A stretch of DNA of 64,000 bases from Nitrospirillum pindoramense (GTDB lineage: Bacteria; Pseudomonadota; Alphaproteobacteria; Azospirillales; Azospirillaceae), in the NCBI RefSeq assembly GCF_007827955.1, contig NZ_VITR01000012.1:124001-188000 (forward strand). Direction: 5' to 3'. Under the pieces are notes generated by a model. It saw only the letters and a list, made by a program, of their open reading frames with translations. It did not search any database and had not been told where the DNA came from. Made by a program: the position numbers and the translations under genes. Of the stretch, positions 31,655 through 40,434 are shown in pieces (position 1 is the stretch's first letter; each line of letters starts with the position of its first letter).

Positions 31655-34600
31655 TCAGCTTCGCTTGACCCCCGCCATGGCGGCGTGCAGGCGGGACATC
31701 ATGGACTGGCGGGGCCGCAGGTTCCGCAGGGCCAGGTAGATCACCGGCGTGGTGTACAGGGTGATGAACTGCGACACCAGGAGGCCGCCCACGAGGGCGA
31801 CGCCCAGCGGCTGGCGCATCTCCGCCCCTGTGCCGCCGCCAACGGCCAGGGGCACGGCGCCCAGCAGGGCGGTCAGCGTGGTCATGGTGATGGGGCGGAA
31901 CCGTTCGCGGCACGCTTCCGTGATGGCGTCCACCGGGGACATGCCCCGGATGCGCTCCGCAGCCAGGGCGAAGTCCACCAACATGATGGCGTTCTTCTTT
32001 ACGATGCCCATCAGCAGGATGATGCCGATGAAGGAGATCATCGACAGCTCATACCCCGTCACCATCAGCGCCAGGATGGCGCCGATGCCGGCGGACGGCA
32101 GGGTGGACAGGATGGTGAGGGGCTGGGCCCAGCTTTCATACAGCATGCCCAGCACGATGTAGATGGTCACCAGTGCCGCCACCAGCAGCAGGGGCTGGCC
32201 CTGGTTCTGCTGTTGGAAGATGCGGGCGATGCCGCCCACCTCCACCCGCATGGAGGCGGGCATGGCCAGTTCCGTCACCGCCTGCTGCGCCCGTGACAAC
32301 GCGTCCACCTGGGCCACGCCATCGGCCAGGTTGAAGCTGAGGGTGGAGGAGGGATACTGCCCCTCGTGGTTCACCGACAGGGGTGATTCCTGCACCTTGA
32401 CCTTGGCGAAGGTCGACAGCGGCACCATGCCCGCCACCGACTTCACGTAGATCCGCACCAGGTCTTCCGGCCCGGTCTGTTCGTTGGGCGTGGCTTCCAG
32501 CACGACGTGGTACTGGTTGCGCGCGCCGTACAGGGTGCTGACCTGCTTTTGGCTGAAGGCGTTGCCCAGGGCCGCGTCCACATCTGACGGCGTCAGGGCC
32601 ATGCGTGAGGCCAGGTCGCGGTCGATGACCACCTTGGCGTCCAGGCCGGCCTTGTCCTGGTCGGAACTGACGTCCTGGAAGTAGTCCGGCAGTTCCTTCA
32701 GCCGGGCCACCAGCTTGGGCACCCATTCATAGAGGTCGTCGAGGTTGTCGCTCAGCAGCGACACCTGGAACTGCGAATCGCTGCTGCGGCCGCCGAACCG
32801 CAGATCCTGCTCCGCCTGCAGGAAGACCTGCAAGGCTTCCAGCTTGGCGAACTTGGGCCGCAGGCGGGCGATGACCTGGTCGGCGGTGGCGTCCCGCTGA
32901 TTGCGGGGCTTCAGCGAGATGGTCATGCTGCCGGTGTTGGCGCTGCTGCTGCCAGGGCCGCCGCCGCCGCCGCCGGTGGTGCCGCCGATGGCCGCCACCG
33001 CCGGATCGTCGGCGATGATCTTCACCACCTCCTGCATGCGGCGTTGCATGGTCTGGAACGAGGTGTCGGCGGAGGCGCGGACGCTGCCGCGCAACAGGCC
33101 GGTGTCCTGCTGCGGGAAGCCGCCCTTGGGCACCACGCCGTAAAGGTAGATGGTGCCGAAGATGGTGCCCAGCGCCACGAACAGCATGATGACCCGGTGG
33201 CGCAAGACCCAGCCCAGGCCCTTCATGTACAGGTTGGTGGCGGCGTCCAACGGCCGGCCCACCCAGCGGTCGGCCCAGTTGGCCTTGCGCTCCCGGGCAT
33301 GGTCGATGAAGCGGGCGCACATCATGGGCGTCAGGGTCACCGACACGATGCCCGAGACCAGGATGGCCGCCGTCAGGGTCATGGCGAATTCGTGGAACAG
33401 CCGCCCCGCCAGCCCGCCCATGAAGATGATGGGCACGAACACGGCCACCAGCGACAGGGTCATGGACACGATGGTGAAGCCGATCTCGCGCGCGCCGTCC
33501 AGGGCCGCCTGCAAGGGCGGCTTGCCCATCTCGCGATGGCGGACGGCGTTCTCGATCATGACGATGGCGTCGTCGACCACGAAGCCCACGCTGATGGTCA
33601 GGGCCATCAGCGACAGGTTGTCCATGCTGTAGTCCAGCAGCCACATGACGGCGAAGGTGCCGGCCAGCGACAGGGGAACGGCGGTGGCGGCGGCCAGGGT
33701 TGGCGCCAGGCGGCGCAGGAACAGGCCCACCACCAGGATGACCAGGCCGATGGAAATCAGCATGGTGATCTGCACGTCGTCCACGCTGGCGCGGATGGTG
33801 GCGGTCTGGTCGTTGACGACGTTGATCTCGATGCCGGGCGGCAGCCATTTCTGGATCTGGCCCAGGTTGGCCTTGATCAGGTCCACCGTCTTGATGACGT
33901 TGGCGCCCGGCTGCTTCAGGACCGACACCAGCACGGCCGGCTGGGTGCCGAACCACCCCGCCTGGCGGATGTTTTCCGAGCTGTTCAGCACCGTGGCCAC
34001 GTCGCCCAGGCGGAAGACGGTGCCGGTGGCGGTGCGCACCACCAGGTCGCGGTAATCCTGCGCCTTCAGCATGGTGTCGTTGGTGGTCACCGTCATCAGC
34101 GTGTCTTCGCCGTCCATGGTGCCCACGGGCTGGCTGACATTGGCGTTGGTGATGGCGGTGCTGATGTCGGCCAGGCTGATCTTGCGCGCGGCCAGGGCGT
34201 TCACGTCCACCTGCACGCGGATGGCGGATTTCTCGCCACCGGCGGCCGAAGCCTGGGCCACGCCTTCGATCTGGGACAGCCGCTGGGCCAGGATGCCGTC
34301 GGCGGCGTCGAAGATGGCCTGGTTGGTCAGGGTCTTGGACGTCAGCGCCAGCGTCATGATCGGCCGGCCGTTGGGGTTGGCCTTGCGGAAGATGGGCTGG
34401 CTGGTGAGGCCGGAGGGCAGGTCCGTGGCCGCCGCGCTGATGGCGGCCTGCACGTCGCGGGCGGCATCCGAGACCGGGCGGTTGACGTCGAACTGCAGGA
34501 TGATGGTGCTGACGCCCAGCGACGTGGACGAGGTCATCTCGTTCACGCCGGCGATCTCGCCCAGGTGCCGCTCCAACGGGGCGGTCACCGTGGCGGCCAT

Positions 34601-34774
34601 GGTCACGGGGTCGGCCCCCGATTCCCGGGCCTGGACGAAGATGATGGGCAGGTCGGTGTTGGGCAGCGACGCCACGGGCAGGAAGGCGTAGGCCACCGCC
34701 CCCACCAGCGCCAGGCCCAGGGCCAGCAGGGCCGTGCCGATGGGCCGGCGGATGAAGGGTTCGGAAATGCTCAT
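31655..34774 (-). CDS. mdtC: RND multidrug transporter permease, MdtC-like
   Basis: 1039 residues, ATG at 34774, 13 bp after the MdtB-like stop. Twelve membrane segments in the RND pattern with two large periplasmic loops. The proton-relay motif in the fourth segment is intact: G-F-V-V-D-D-A-I-V-M-I-E-N. It also shows M-T-S-S-T-S-L-G (the loop where the partner reads M-T-S-I-S-S-F-G) and R-P-I-G-T-A near the N-terminus. In E. coli MdtB and MdtC form a mixed trimer, with MdtC thought to handle the drug and MdtB the protons; the split here is by order and similarity. No outer membrane factor follows in the operon. Confidence 0.93.
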   Translation of the reverse strand: MSISEPFIRRPIGTALLALGLALVGAVAYAFLPVASLPNTDLPIIFVQARESGADPVTMAATVTAPLERHLGEIAGVNEMTSSTSLGVSTIILQFDVNRPVSDAARDVQAAISAAATDLPSGLTSQPIFRKANPNGRPIMTLALTSKTLTNQAIFDAADGILAQRLSQIEGVAQASAAGGEKSAIRVQVDVNALAARKISLADISTAITNANVSQPVGTMDGEDTLMTVTTNDTMLKAQDYRDLVVRTATGTVFRLGDVATVLNSSENIRQAGWFGTQPAVLVSVLKQPGANVIKTVDLIKANLGQIQKWLPPGIEINVVNDQTATIRASVDDVQITMLISIGLVILVVGLFLRRLAPTLAAATAVPLSLAGTFAVMWLLDYSMDNLSLMALTISVGFVVDDAIVMIENAVRHREMGKPPLQAALDGAREIGFTIVSMTLSLVAVFVPIIFMGGLAGRLFHEFAMTLTAAILVSGIVSVTLTPMMCARFIDHARERKANWADRWVGRPLDAATNLYMKGLGWVLRHRVIMLFVALGTIFGTIYLYGVVPKGGFPQQDTGLLRGSVRASADTSFQTMQRRMQEVVKIIADDPAVAAIGGTTGGGGGGPGSSSANTGSMTISLKPRNQRDATADQVIARLRPKFAKLEALQVFLQAEQDLRFGGRSSDSQFQVSLLSDNLDDLYEWVPKLVARLKELPDYFQDVSSDQDKAGLDAKVVIDRDLASRMALTPSDVDAALGNAFSQKQVSTLYGARNQYHVVLEATPNEQTGPEDLVRIYVKSVAGMVPLSTFAKVKVQESPLSVNHEGQYPSSTLSFNLADGVAQVDALSRAQQAVTELAMPASMRVEVGGIARIFQQQNQGQPLLLVAALVTIYIVLGMLYESWAQPLTILSTLPSAGIGAILALMVTGYELSMISFIGIILLMGIVKKNAIMLVDFALAAERIRGMSPVDAITEACRERFRPITMTTLTALLGAVPLAVGGGTGAEMRQPLGVALVGGLLVSQFITLYTTPVIYLALRNLRPRQSMMSRLHAAMAGVKRS

Positions 34775-34787
34775 GGGATGGCCGCCC

Positions 34788-37700
34788 TCACTCCGCCAGG
34801 CCCGTCAGGGACGGGGGGGCGTTGGGGGGCGGCACGTCCTCCGTCCGGTCGCCGCCGGTGCGGCGGGCCACCCAGGCGCGCAGCCGCTCCATGTACAGAT
34901 AGATCACCGGGGTGGTGTACAGGGTCAGCAACTGCGACAGGATCAGGCCGCCGACGATGGTGATGCCCAGGGGGCGCCGCAGCTCCGACCCCGTGCCATG
35001 CTCCAGCGCCAGGGGAAGCGCGCCCAGCAGCGCCGCCATGGTGGTCATCATGATGGGCCGGAAGCGCAGCAGGCAGGCCTCGACGATCGAATCGTGGGGG
35101 GACTTGCCCTCCACCCGCTCCGCCTCGATGGCGAAGTCGATCATCATGATCGCGTTCTTCTTGACGATGCCCATCAGCAGCACGATGCCGATCAGGGCCA
35201 CCAGCGACAGGTCGTTGCCGGTCAGCCACAGGGCCAGCAGGGCACCGATGCCGGCCGACGGCAGGGTCGACAGGATGGTCACCGGGTGGATGATGCTTTC
35301 ATACAGGACGCCCAGCACGATGTAGATGGTGACCACGGCGGCGGCGATCAGCCACGGCTCGCTGGCGATGGACGTCTGGAACTCAGCCGCCTCGCCGGCG
35401 AAGGACCCGGTCACCGTGTCCGGCATGCCGATGTCCCGCTCCGCCTTGGTCACGGCATCCACCGCGTCGCCCAGCGACTGGCCCTCGGCCAGGTTGAAGG
35501 TGACGGTCAGGGCCGGGAACTGCGCCTGGTGGTTCACGGTCAGGGGCGCGCTGGTGGTTTCGATCCGGACCAGCGAGCTCAAGGGCACCTGGGTGTTGGT
35601 GGTGACCTGGGTGCTCTGCGCCACGGCGTTTACCGACACGGGGCCGCCGGTGCTGGGCACGTACAGCCGACCCAGCGCCTCGGGATTGGTTTGCAGCTTG
35701 TCCGGCACCTCCAGCACCACGCGGTACTGGTTCATCTGGGCATAGATGGTGGAGATCTGGCGCTGGCCGAAGGCGTCGTACAGCACGTCGTCGATGCTCT
35801 GGATGCTGACGCCCAGGCGGGCGGCCAGATCCCGGTCGATGGTCAGCATCACCTGGCGGCCGTTGGTCTGCTGGTCACTGGCCACGTCGCGGAACTGCGG
35901 CAGGCTGCGCAGCTTGGCCACCAGCTTGGGTGCCCATTCCGCCAGTTCCACGCCGTCGGCGTCGGCCAGGGTGTACTGGTATTGGGTGCGGCTGGCGCGG
36001 GCGCCGATCTGGATGTCCTGCACCGATTGGACGTAGACCTCGCCCTGCACGCCCGACAGCTTGTGGCTGAGGCGCACGGCGATGGCGTCGGCGTTGTCCG
36101 AGCGCTCGTCCCGCGGCTTCAGGCCCACGGACAGGTGGGCGGTGTTGGGCGTGGGGTTCACGGTGCTGGCGCCGGCGAAGCTGGTCACCGACACCACGTC
36201 GGGGTCTTTCGCCACGATGTCGGCCACCTGCTGCTGCAGGCGGCGCATGGACGCGAAGGAACTGTCCTGGTCGCCGTCCACCGTGATGGCCAGGATGCCG
36301 GTGTCCTGGCTGGGCAGGAAGCCCTTGGGCATCCACATGTACAGCACGACGGTCAGCACCAGGGTGCCGATGGCCACCAGCAGCGTCAGGAACTGGAAGC
36401 GCATGACGACGGCCAGGGTGCGTCCGTACAGCTTCAGCATCCAGTTGAAGCCGGCCTCCGTCCATTCCAGGGGCGAATAGCGCGCCCAGCGCGAGCGGCG
36501 CTGATGGGCGGCCTGCTCCGCGGCGTGGCTGCGCAGCAGGCGGCCGCACATCATGGGCGTGACGGTCAGCGACACGACGGCGGACGCGACGACGGCTATG
36601 GTCAGGGTCAGCGAGAATTCGCGGAACAGGCGCCCGATGATGCCACTCATGAACAGCAGGGGGATGAACACCGCGACCAGCGACACCGTCAGCGAAATGA
36701 CGGTGAAGCCGATCTGCTTGGCGCCCTTGTAGGCGGCGGGCAGGGGGGCCTCCCCCGCCTCGATGTAGCGGATGACGTTCTCGATCATGACGATGGCGTC
36801 GTCGACGACGAAGCCGGTGCCGATGGTCAACGCCATCAGGGACAGGTTGTCCAGGCTGAAGCCGCACAGCGCCATGACGCCGAAGGTGACGATCAGGGAC
36901 AGCGGCAGGGCCACGGCCGGGATGATGGTGGCGCGGCCGGACCGCAGGAAGGCCAGGATGACCAGCACGACCAGCACGGTGGTCAGCACCAGGGTCTGCT
37001 GCACGTCGCGGACGGAGGCGCGGATGGTTTCCGTGCGGTCGGCGACGATGGTCAGCTTGATGCCGGCGGGCAGGGCGGCCTGAAGCTCCTTCAGCTTGTA
37101 CTTCAGCCGATCGGCCGTCTCCACGATGTTGGCGCCGGGCTGACGCTGGATGTCCAGCAGCACGCCCTGCTTGCCGTTGAACCAGGCGCCCACGCGGGCG
37201 TTTTCCAGGCCCCGGGTCACCACGCCCACGTCCTTCAGGTGGACGGGGGCGCCGTTCTTGTAGGTGACGATGACGTCGGCATACGCCTCCGCCTTTTCGA
37301 TCTGGTCGTTGGCGGTGATGGTGTAGGCCTGGGCGGCACCGTCGAAGCTGCCCTTGGCCTGGTTGACGTTGGCCTTGCCCAGCGCGGTGCGGATATCCTC
37401 CATGCTCAGGCTGTACGCGGCCAGCCGTTCCGGCTGGATCTGGATGCGTACGGCAGGGCGCTGGTTGCCCTGCACCGTCACGCGGCCCACACCCGACACC
37501 TGGCTCAGCTTCTGCGCCAGCAGGCTGTCGGCCGTGTCGGACAGGGTGGCGATGGGCAGGGTTTCCGACGTCAGCGCCAGCGACAGGATGGGCGGATCGG
37601 CCGGGTTCACCTTGGCGTAGGTGGGCGGGTAGGGCAGCGTCTTGGGCAGGGTGCTGCCCGCAGCGTTGATGGCCGCCTGCACGTCCTGCGCCGCGTCGTC

Positions 37701-38003
37701 GATGTTATGGCCGAGGCCGAACTGCAACGTGATGTTGGATACGCCGAAGCTGGAGATCGACGTCATGACGTCCAGCCCGGGAATCTGGCCCAACTGGCGT
37801 TCCAGCGAGGCGGTGATCAGCGTGGCCGTGGTGTCGGCGCTGGCGCCCGGCAACTGGGTCGTGACCTGGATGACGGGGAAGTCCACTTCCGGCAGCGATG
37901 ACACCGGCAGGGCCTGATAGCCCAGGACGCCCACCAGCACGATGCCGATCGCCAGCAACGTGGTGGCGATCGGCCGGGCGATGAAGGGGGCGGAAACGTT
38001 CAT
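34788..38003 (-). CDS. mdtB: RND multidrug transporter permease, MdtB-like
   Basis: 1071 residues. The ATG at 38001-38003 overlaps the mdtA stop (ATGA). It begins M-N-V-S-A-P-F-I-A-R-P-I-A-T-T-L-L and has L-P-E-V-D-F-P-V-I-Q-V-T-T-Q-L-P-G-A, close to E. coli MdtB. Motif G-F-V-V-D-D-A-I-V-M-I-E-N in the fourth segment gives the Asp pair for proton transfer. The C-terminus is 30 residues longer than usual, with an acidic Pro-rich tail. It should pair with the MdtC-like protein into one inner-membrane pump fed by MdtA. Confidence 0.94.
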   Translation of the reverse strand: MNVSAPFIARPIATTLLAIGIVLVGVLGYQALPVSSLPEVDFPVIQVTTQLPGASADTTATLITASLERQLGQIPGLDVMTSISSFGVSNITLQFGLGHNIDDAAQDVQAAINAAGSTLPKTLPYPPTYAKVNPADPPILSLALTSETLPIATLSDTADSLLAQKLSQVSGVGRVTVQGNQRPAVRIQIQPERLAAYSLSMEDIRTALGKANVNQAKGSFDGAAQAYTITANDQIEKAEAYADVIVTYKNGAPVHLKDVGVVTRGLENARVGAWFNGKQGVLLDIQRQPGANIVETADRLKYKLKELQAALPAGIKLTIVADRTETIRASVRDVQQTLVLTTVLVVLVILAFLRSGRATIIPAVALPLSLIVTFGVMALCGFSLDNLSLMALTIGTGFVVDDAIVMIENVIRYIEAGEAPLPAAYKGAKQIGFTVISLTVSLVAVFIPLLFMSGIIGRLFREFSLTLTIAVVASAVVSLTVTPMMCGRLLRSHAAEQAAHQRRSRWARYSPLEWTEAGFNWMLKLYGRTLAVVMRFQFLTLLVAIGTLVLTVVLYMWMPKGFLPSQDTGILAITVDGDQDSSFASMRRLQQQVADIVAKDPDVVSVTSFAGASTVNPTPNTAHLSVGLKPRDERSDNADAIAVRLSHKLSGVQGEVYVQSVQDIQIGARASRTQYQYTLADADGVELAEWAPKLVAKLRSLPQFRDVASDQQTNGRQVMLTIDRDLAARLGVSIQSIDDVLYDAFGQRQISTIYAQMNQYRVVLEVPDKLQTNPEALGRLYVPSTGGPVSVNAVAQSTQVTTNTQVPLSSLVRIETTSAPLTVNHQAQFPALTVTFNLAEGQSLGDAVDAVTKAERDIGMPDTVTGSFAGEAAEFQTSIASEPWLIAAAVVTIYIVLGVLYESIIHPVTILSTLPSAGIGALLALWLTGNDLSLVALIGIVLLMGIVKKNAIMMIDFAIEAERVEGKSPHDSIVEACLLRFRPIMMTTMAALLGALPLALEHGTGSELRRPLGITIVGGLILSQLLTLYTTPVIYLYMERLRAWVARRTGGDRTEDVPPPNAPPSLTGLAE

Positions 38004-39418
38004 CGCGGCTGACCGCCCTGGCTGTTTCCTGGCGCGGGCTGGCCACTCGCCGGCTGGCCACTGGGCGTTTGATTGGCGTTGGGCGCGCCCTGCGCCGGAT
38101 CGGCGCTTGGCTGGCCGCCCTGGTTGCGGCGGCGGTGATGCTCGCCCTCGGGCCCGGCTTGGCCGTTGCCGCCCAGGCCGCGGCGATGTTCACCGGCCGC
38201 CGGGGGGACGCCATCGCCGCCCGAGGCGGACGGAGCCGCGCCGGCGATGTTGATCTTGGCGCCGTCCTGCAGTCGGTCCTGGCCGTTCACCACCACGCGC
38301 TCGCCCACCTTCACGCCGTCAGACAGGGCGGACTTGTCGCCTTCGTTCAAGGTGACGGTGACCAGGCGCGGGGTGACGGTGTTGTCGTCGTTGACGATGT
38401 AGACGAAGGTGCCGTTGGGGCCGTGCTGGATGGCGGACGCCGGCACCACCGCCAGCTTGGGCTTCACTTCCAGCAGCAGGCGCATGTTGACGAAGCCGCC
38501 GGGCCACAGGCGGTTGTCCTTGTTGGGGAAGGTGGCCTTCAGCTTGATGGTGCCGGTGGTGGTGTCCACCTGGTTGTCCAGGGTGGTCAGCGTGCCCTTG
38601 TCCAGTTGGCGGCCATCGGAATTGACGGCCAGAACGCTCAGGGTTTCGCCCTTGGCCAGGTGGCTGTTGATAACGTCCAGCTGCTGCTGCGGCAGGGTGA
38701 AGGTGCCGGCGATGGGCTGCATCTGGGTGATGATCACCAGGCCGGTGCTGTCGCTGGAACTGACGATGTTGCCCACGTCGACCAGGCGCAGGCCGGTGCG
38801 GCCGTCGATGGGGGCCTTGGTAACGGTCCAGTCCAGGTTGGTGCGGGCGGTTTCCACGGCCGCCTGATCGTACTTCAGATTCGCCTCATACTGGGCGACG
38901 GTGGCCTTCTGGGTGTCGTAGGTCTGCTGCGTGCCGTACTTCTCCGCCGCCAGGGCGCGATAGCGCTCCAGGTCCAGGCGGGCGTTGGCCAACTGCGCCT
39001 GGTCCTGCGCCACCTTGGCCACGGCTTGATCGTATGCCGCCTGATACAGGCGCGGATCGACCACGGCCAGCACGTCGCCGGTCTTCACCGTCTGTCCTTC
39101 GGTGAAGGCGACCTTGGTCAGCTGGCCGCCGATGCGGGTTCTGACCGTGACGGTGTTCAGCGCCTGCACCGTGCCCAGGCCGTCCAGGTAGACCGGCATG
39201 TCGGCCAGGACCACCGGCGTCACCGCCACCGTGGGAATGGAAAAGCCGCCGCGACGTCCGCCAGGACCACCCGGCGGTCCGCCCATGGGGCCTCCCGGGG
39301 GCGGGCCACCCATGGCCCCCCGCGCATCCTGGCTGCCCGGCTTCTTGTGCATCACCCACCACGCGCCACCCCCCAGCAGCACCACGACCAGGGCAGACAC
39401 CCAAACACTGCGTCGCAT
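38000..39418 (-). CDS. mdtA: RND membrane fusion protein, MdtA-like
   Basis: 472 residues, ATG at 39418. N-terminal membrane anchor (about 5-22), then a Gly/Pro linker (about 35-58), a lipoyl domain with V-R-T-R-I-G-G-Q-L-T-K-V-A-F-T-E-G-Q-T-V-K-T-G-D, a coiled-coil hairpin (about 125-185), beta-barrel and membrane-proximal domain. The last 70 residues are a Gly/Gln/Pro/Asn-rich tail not present in E. coli MdtA. It is first in the mdtABC operon and connects the pump to an outer membrane factor, perhaps the one at 25467. Confidence 0.94.
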   Translation of the reverse strand: MRRSVWVSALVVVLLGGGAWWVMHKKPGSQDARGAMGGPPPGGPMGGPPGGPGGRRGGFSIPTVAVTPVVLADMPVYLDGLGTVQALNTVTVRTRIGGQLTKVAFTEGQTVKTGDVLAVVDPRLYQAAYDQAVAKVAQDQAQLANARLDLERYRALAAEKYGTQQTYDTQKATVAQYEANLKYDQAAVETARTNLDWTVTKAPIDGRTGLRLVDVGNIVSSSDSTGLVIITQMQPIAGTFTLPQQQLDVINSHLAKGETLSVLAVNSDGRQLDKGTLTTLDNQVDTTTGTIKLKATFPNKDNRLWPGGFVNMRLLLEVKPKLAVVPASAIQHGPNGTFVYIVNDDNTVTPRLVTVTLNEGDKSALSDGVKVGERVVVNGQDRLQDGAKINIAGAAPSASGGDGVPPAAGEHRRGLGGNGQAGPEGEHHRRRNQGGQPSADPAQGAPNANQTPSGQPASGQPAPGNSQGGQPR

Positions 39419-40131
39419 CGAAATCCCAACCTTCCCGATGATCTCTAGAACCGGGGTTTATACGCCGGCCAGCCTGAGATCCTGTTGTCCCGTCTATTAT
39501 CGTCTATTGTGTGGATGGCTATGGCCGGTGAGATAGGGAATGGCCCGTACCCGACTGCCCCGCCTGGTGTTTCGCGCTTCCTCTTACCCTGAAAAGCCAC
39601 GGGCGTCAGCACCGCTTGCGCCCGTCGGCACCGGTCCGCTTTCGCTGATCCGCCAGGTGGTTGCCCCGCCGGGCCGTCCCTGCCCGGGCATGACCGTTTT
39701 ATGGCATCCGCCGTCCTTCGTCCCCCGCGCCAATCGGCGCATGGCGCCAAAGCGGGGCCGTTGGCGTCCTGCCGGGGCAAATGTTTTTGCATTGCGGCAA
39801 ATTGCGCTTTTGTTTGGGGTTGACGCAGGTCCCCCTGCCGGTTTATTGGCGGGCCGTCGGTTGTCCTTCGCTGTTTGGAACTTCTGGTTCCGGATGACGG
39901 GCGGCACACCGTCAACCCCACAGATAGCCACCCTGAGAATGAACCCTCGACCTAGTGAGAGCGGCGCGGACCCGTTTGGCCGGACCCATCCGGCGCGACT
40001 GGGCGCTTCAGACCGCCAGCCGGGACAGGGGTGTGGGTGGGCGCGTCGGACCCCTTGCTGAGACGGGGGCGCCGCCGCCCCCATCCTTCACCTCGTCCCC
40101 GCCGGGCACCGGCCGCGTGACGGAGGCAGCA
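39419..40131. other. Non-coding region upstream of mdtABC
   Basis: 713 bp without a credible gene. Overlapping frames on both strands exist but have no family pattern or ribosome site. It must hold the mdtA promoter; the 10-bp tandem repeat at 39491 is the only regular element seen. An AT-richer patch lies near 39780-39830. Confidence 0.5.
39491..39510. promoter_or_regulatory. Tandem 10-bp repeat upstream of mdtA
   Basis: CGTCTATTAT CGTCTATTGT: two copies of CGTCTATT one helical turn apart, 73 bp before the mdtA start. Direct repeats of this spacing fit binding of a response regulator or similar dimer; the OmpR-type regulator at 29667 is a possible user, but this is a guess. Confidence 0.35.
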
Positions 40132-40377
40132 ATGGCCCTCAACAAGACCCGTTTTTCCGCCGGGACCGATTCCGTGGCCGCCGTCATGGCGGCGGGGCCC
40201 CGGGCCGCGCAGGCCCAGCGCGCGGCGCACTCTGGCCATGGCCTCACGCTGGTATGGCGGCAGGATGCCGTCGGCCGCCCCGTCATGGGCTGGATGCTGA
40301 TGCGCCGCCCGGTGGCCGCCAATGACGTTGCCGCCAACGACGCACCGTCGGAGGGCCGAACGCGGCACGCCTTCTGA
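40132..40377 (+). CDS. Hypothetical 81-residue protein
   Basis: Starts at an ATG preceded by GGAGG at 5 bases, the main support; the frame is open upstream to 39955. The product is basic, with an Ala/Arg-rich first half and G-H-G-L-T-L-V-W-R-Q-D-A-V-G-R-P-V-M-G-W-M-L near the middle. No family known. It lies 57 bp before the ABC permease gene on the same strand and could be its leader gene. Confidence 0.45.
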   Translation: MALNKTRFSAGTDSVAAVMAAGPRAAQAQRAAHSGHGLTLVWRQDAVGRPVMGWMLMRRPVAANDVAANDAPSEGRTRHAF

Positions 40378-40434
40378 CCGGCGTTCGATTCCCGCGGCCT
40401 TTTCCGATACCACCGGCGAAGGGGGGAATGGCTG

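Noticed and set aside
33044..34963. 639-residue plus-strand open frame
   Set aside because: Antisense shadow of mdtC, low complexity.
34734..37901. 1055-residue open frame on the plus strand
   Set aside because: It is the antisense shadow of mdtB, full of H/Q/G/D repeats caused by high GC; the minus strand carries clear RND motifs.
39540..40061. 173-residue plus-strand frame and overlapping minus-strand frames upstream of mdtA
   Set aside because: No ribosome site, no family pattern, and mutually overlapping frames on both strands.
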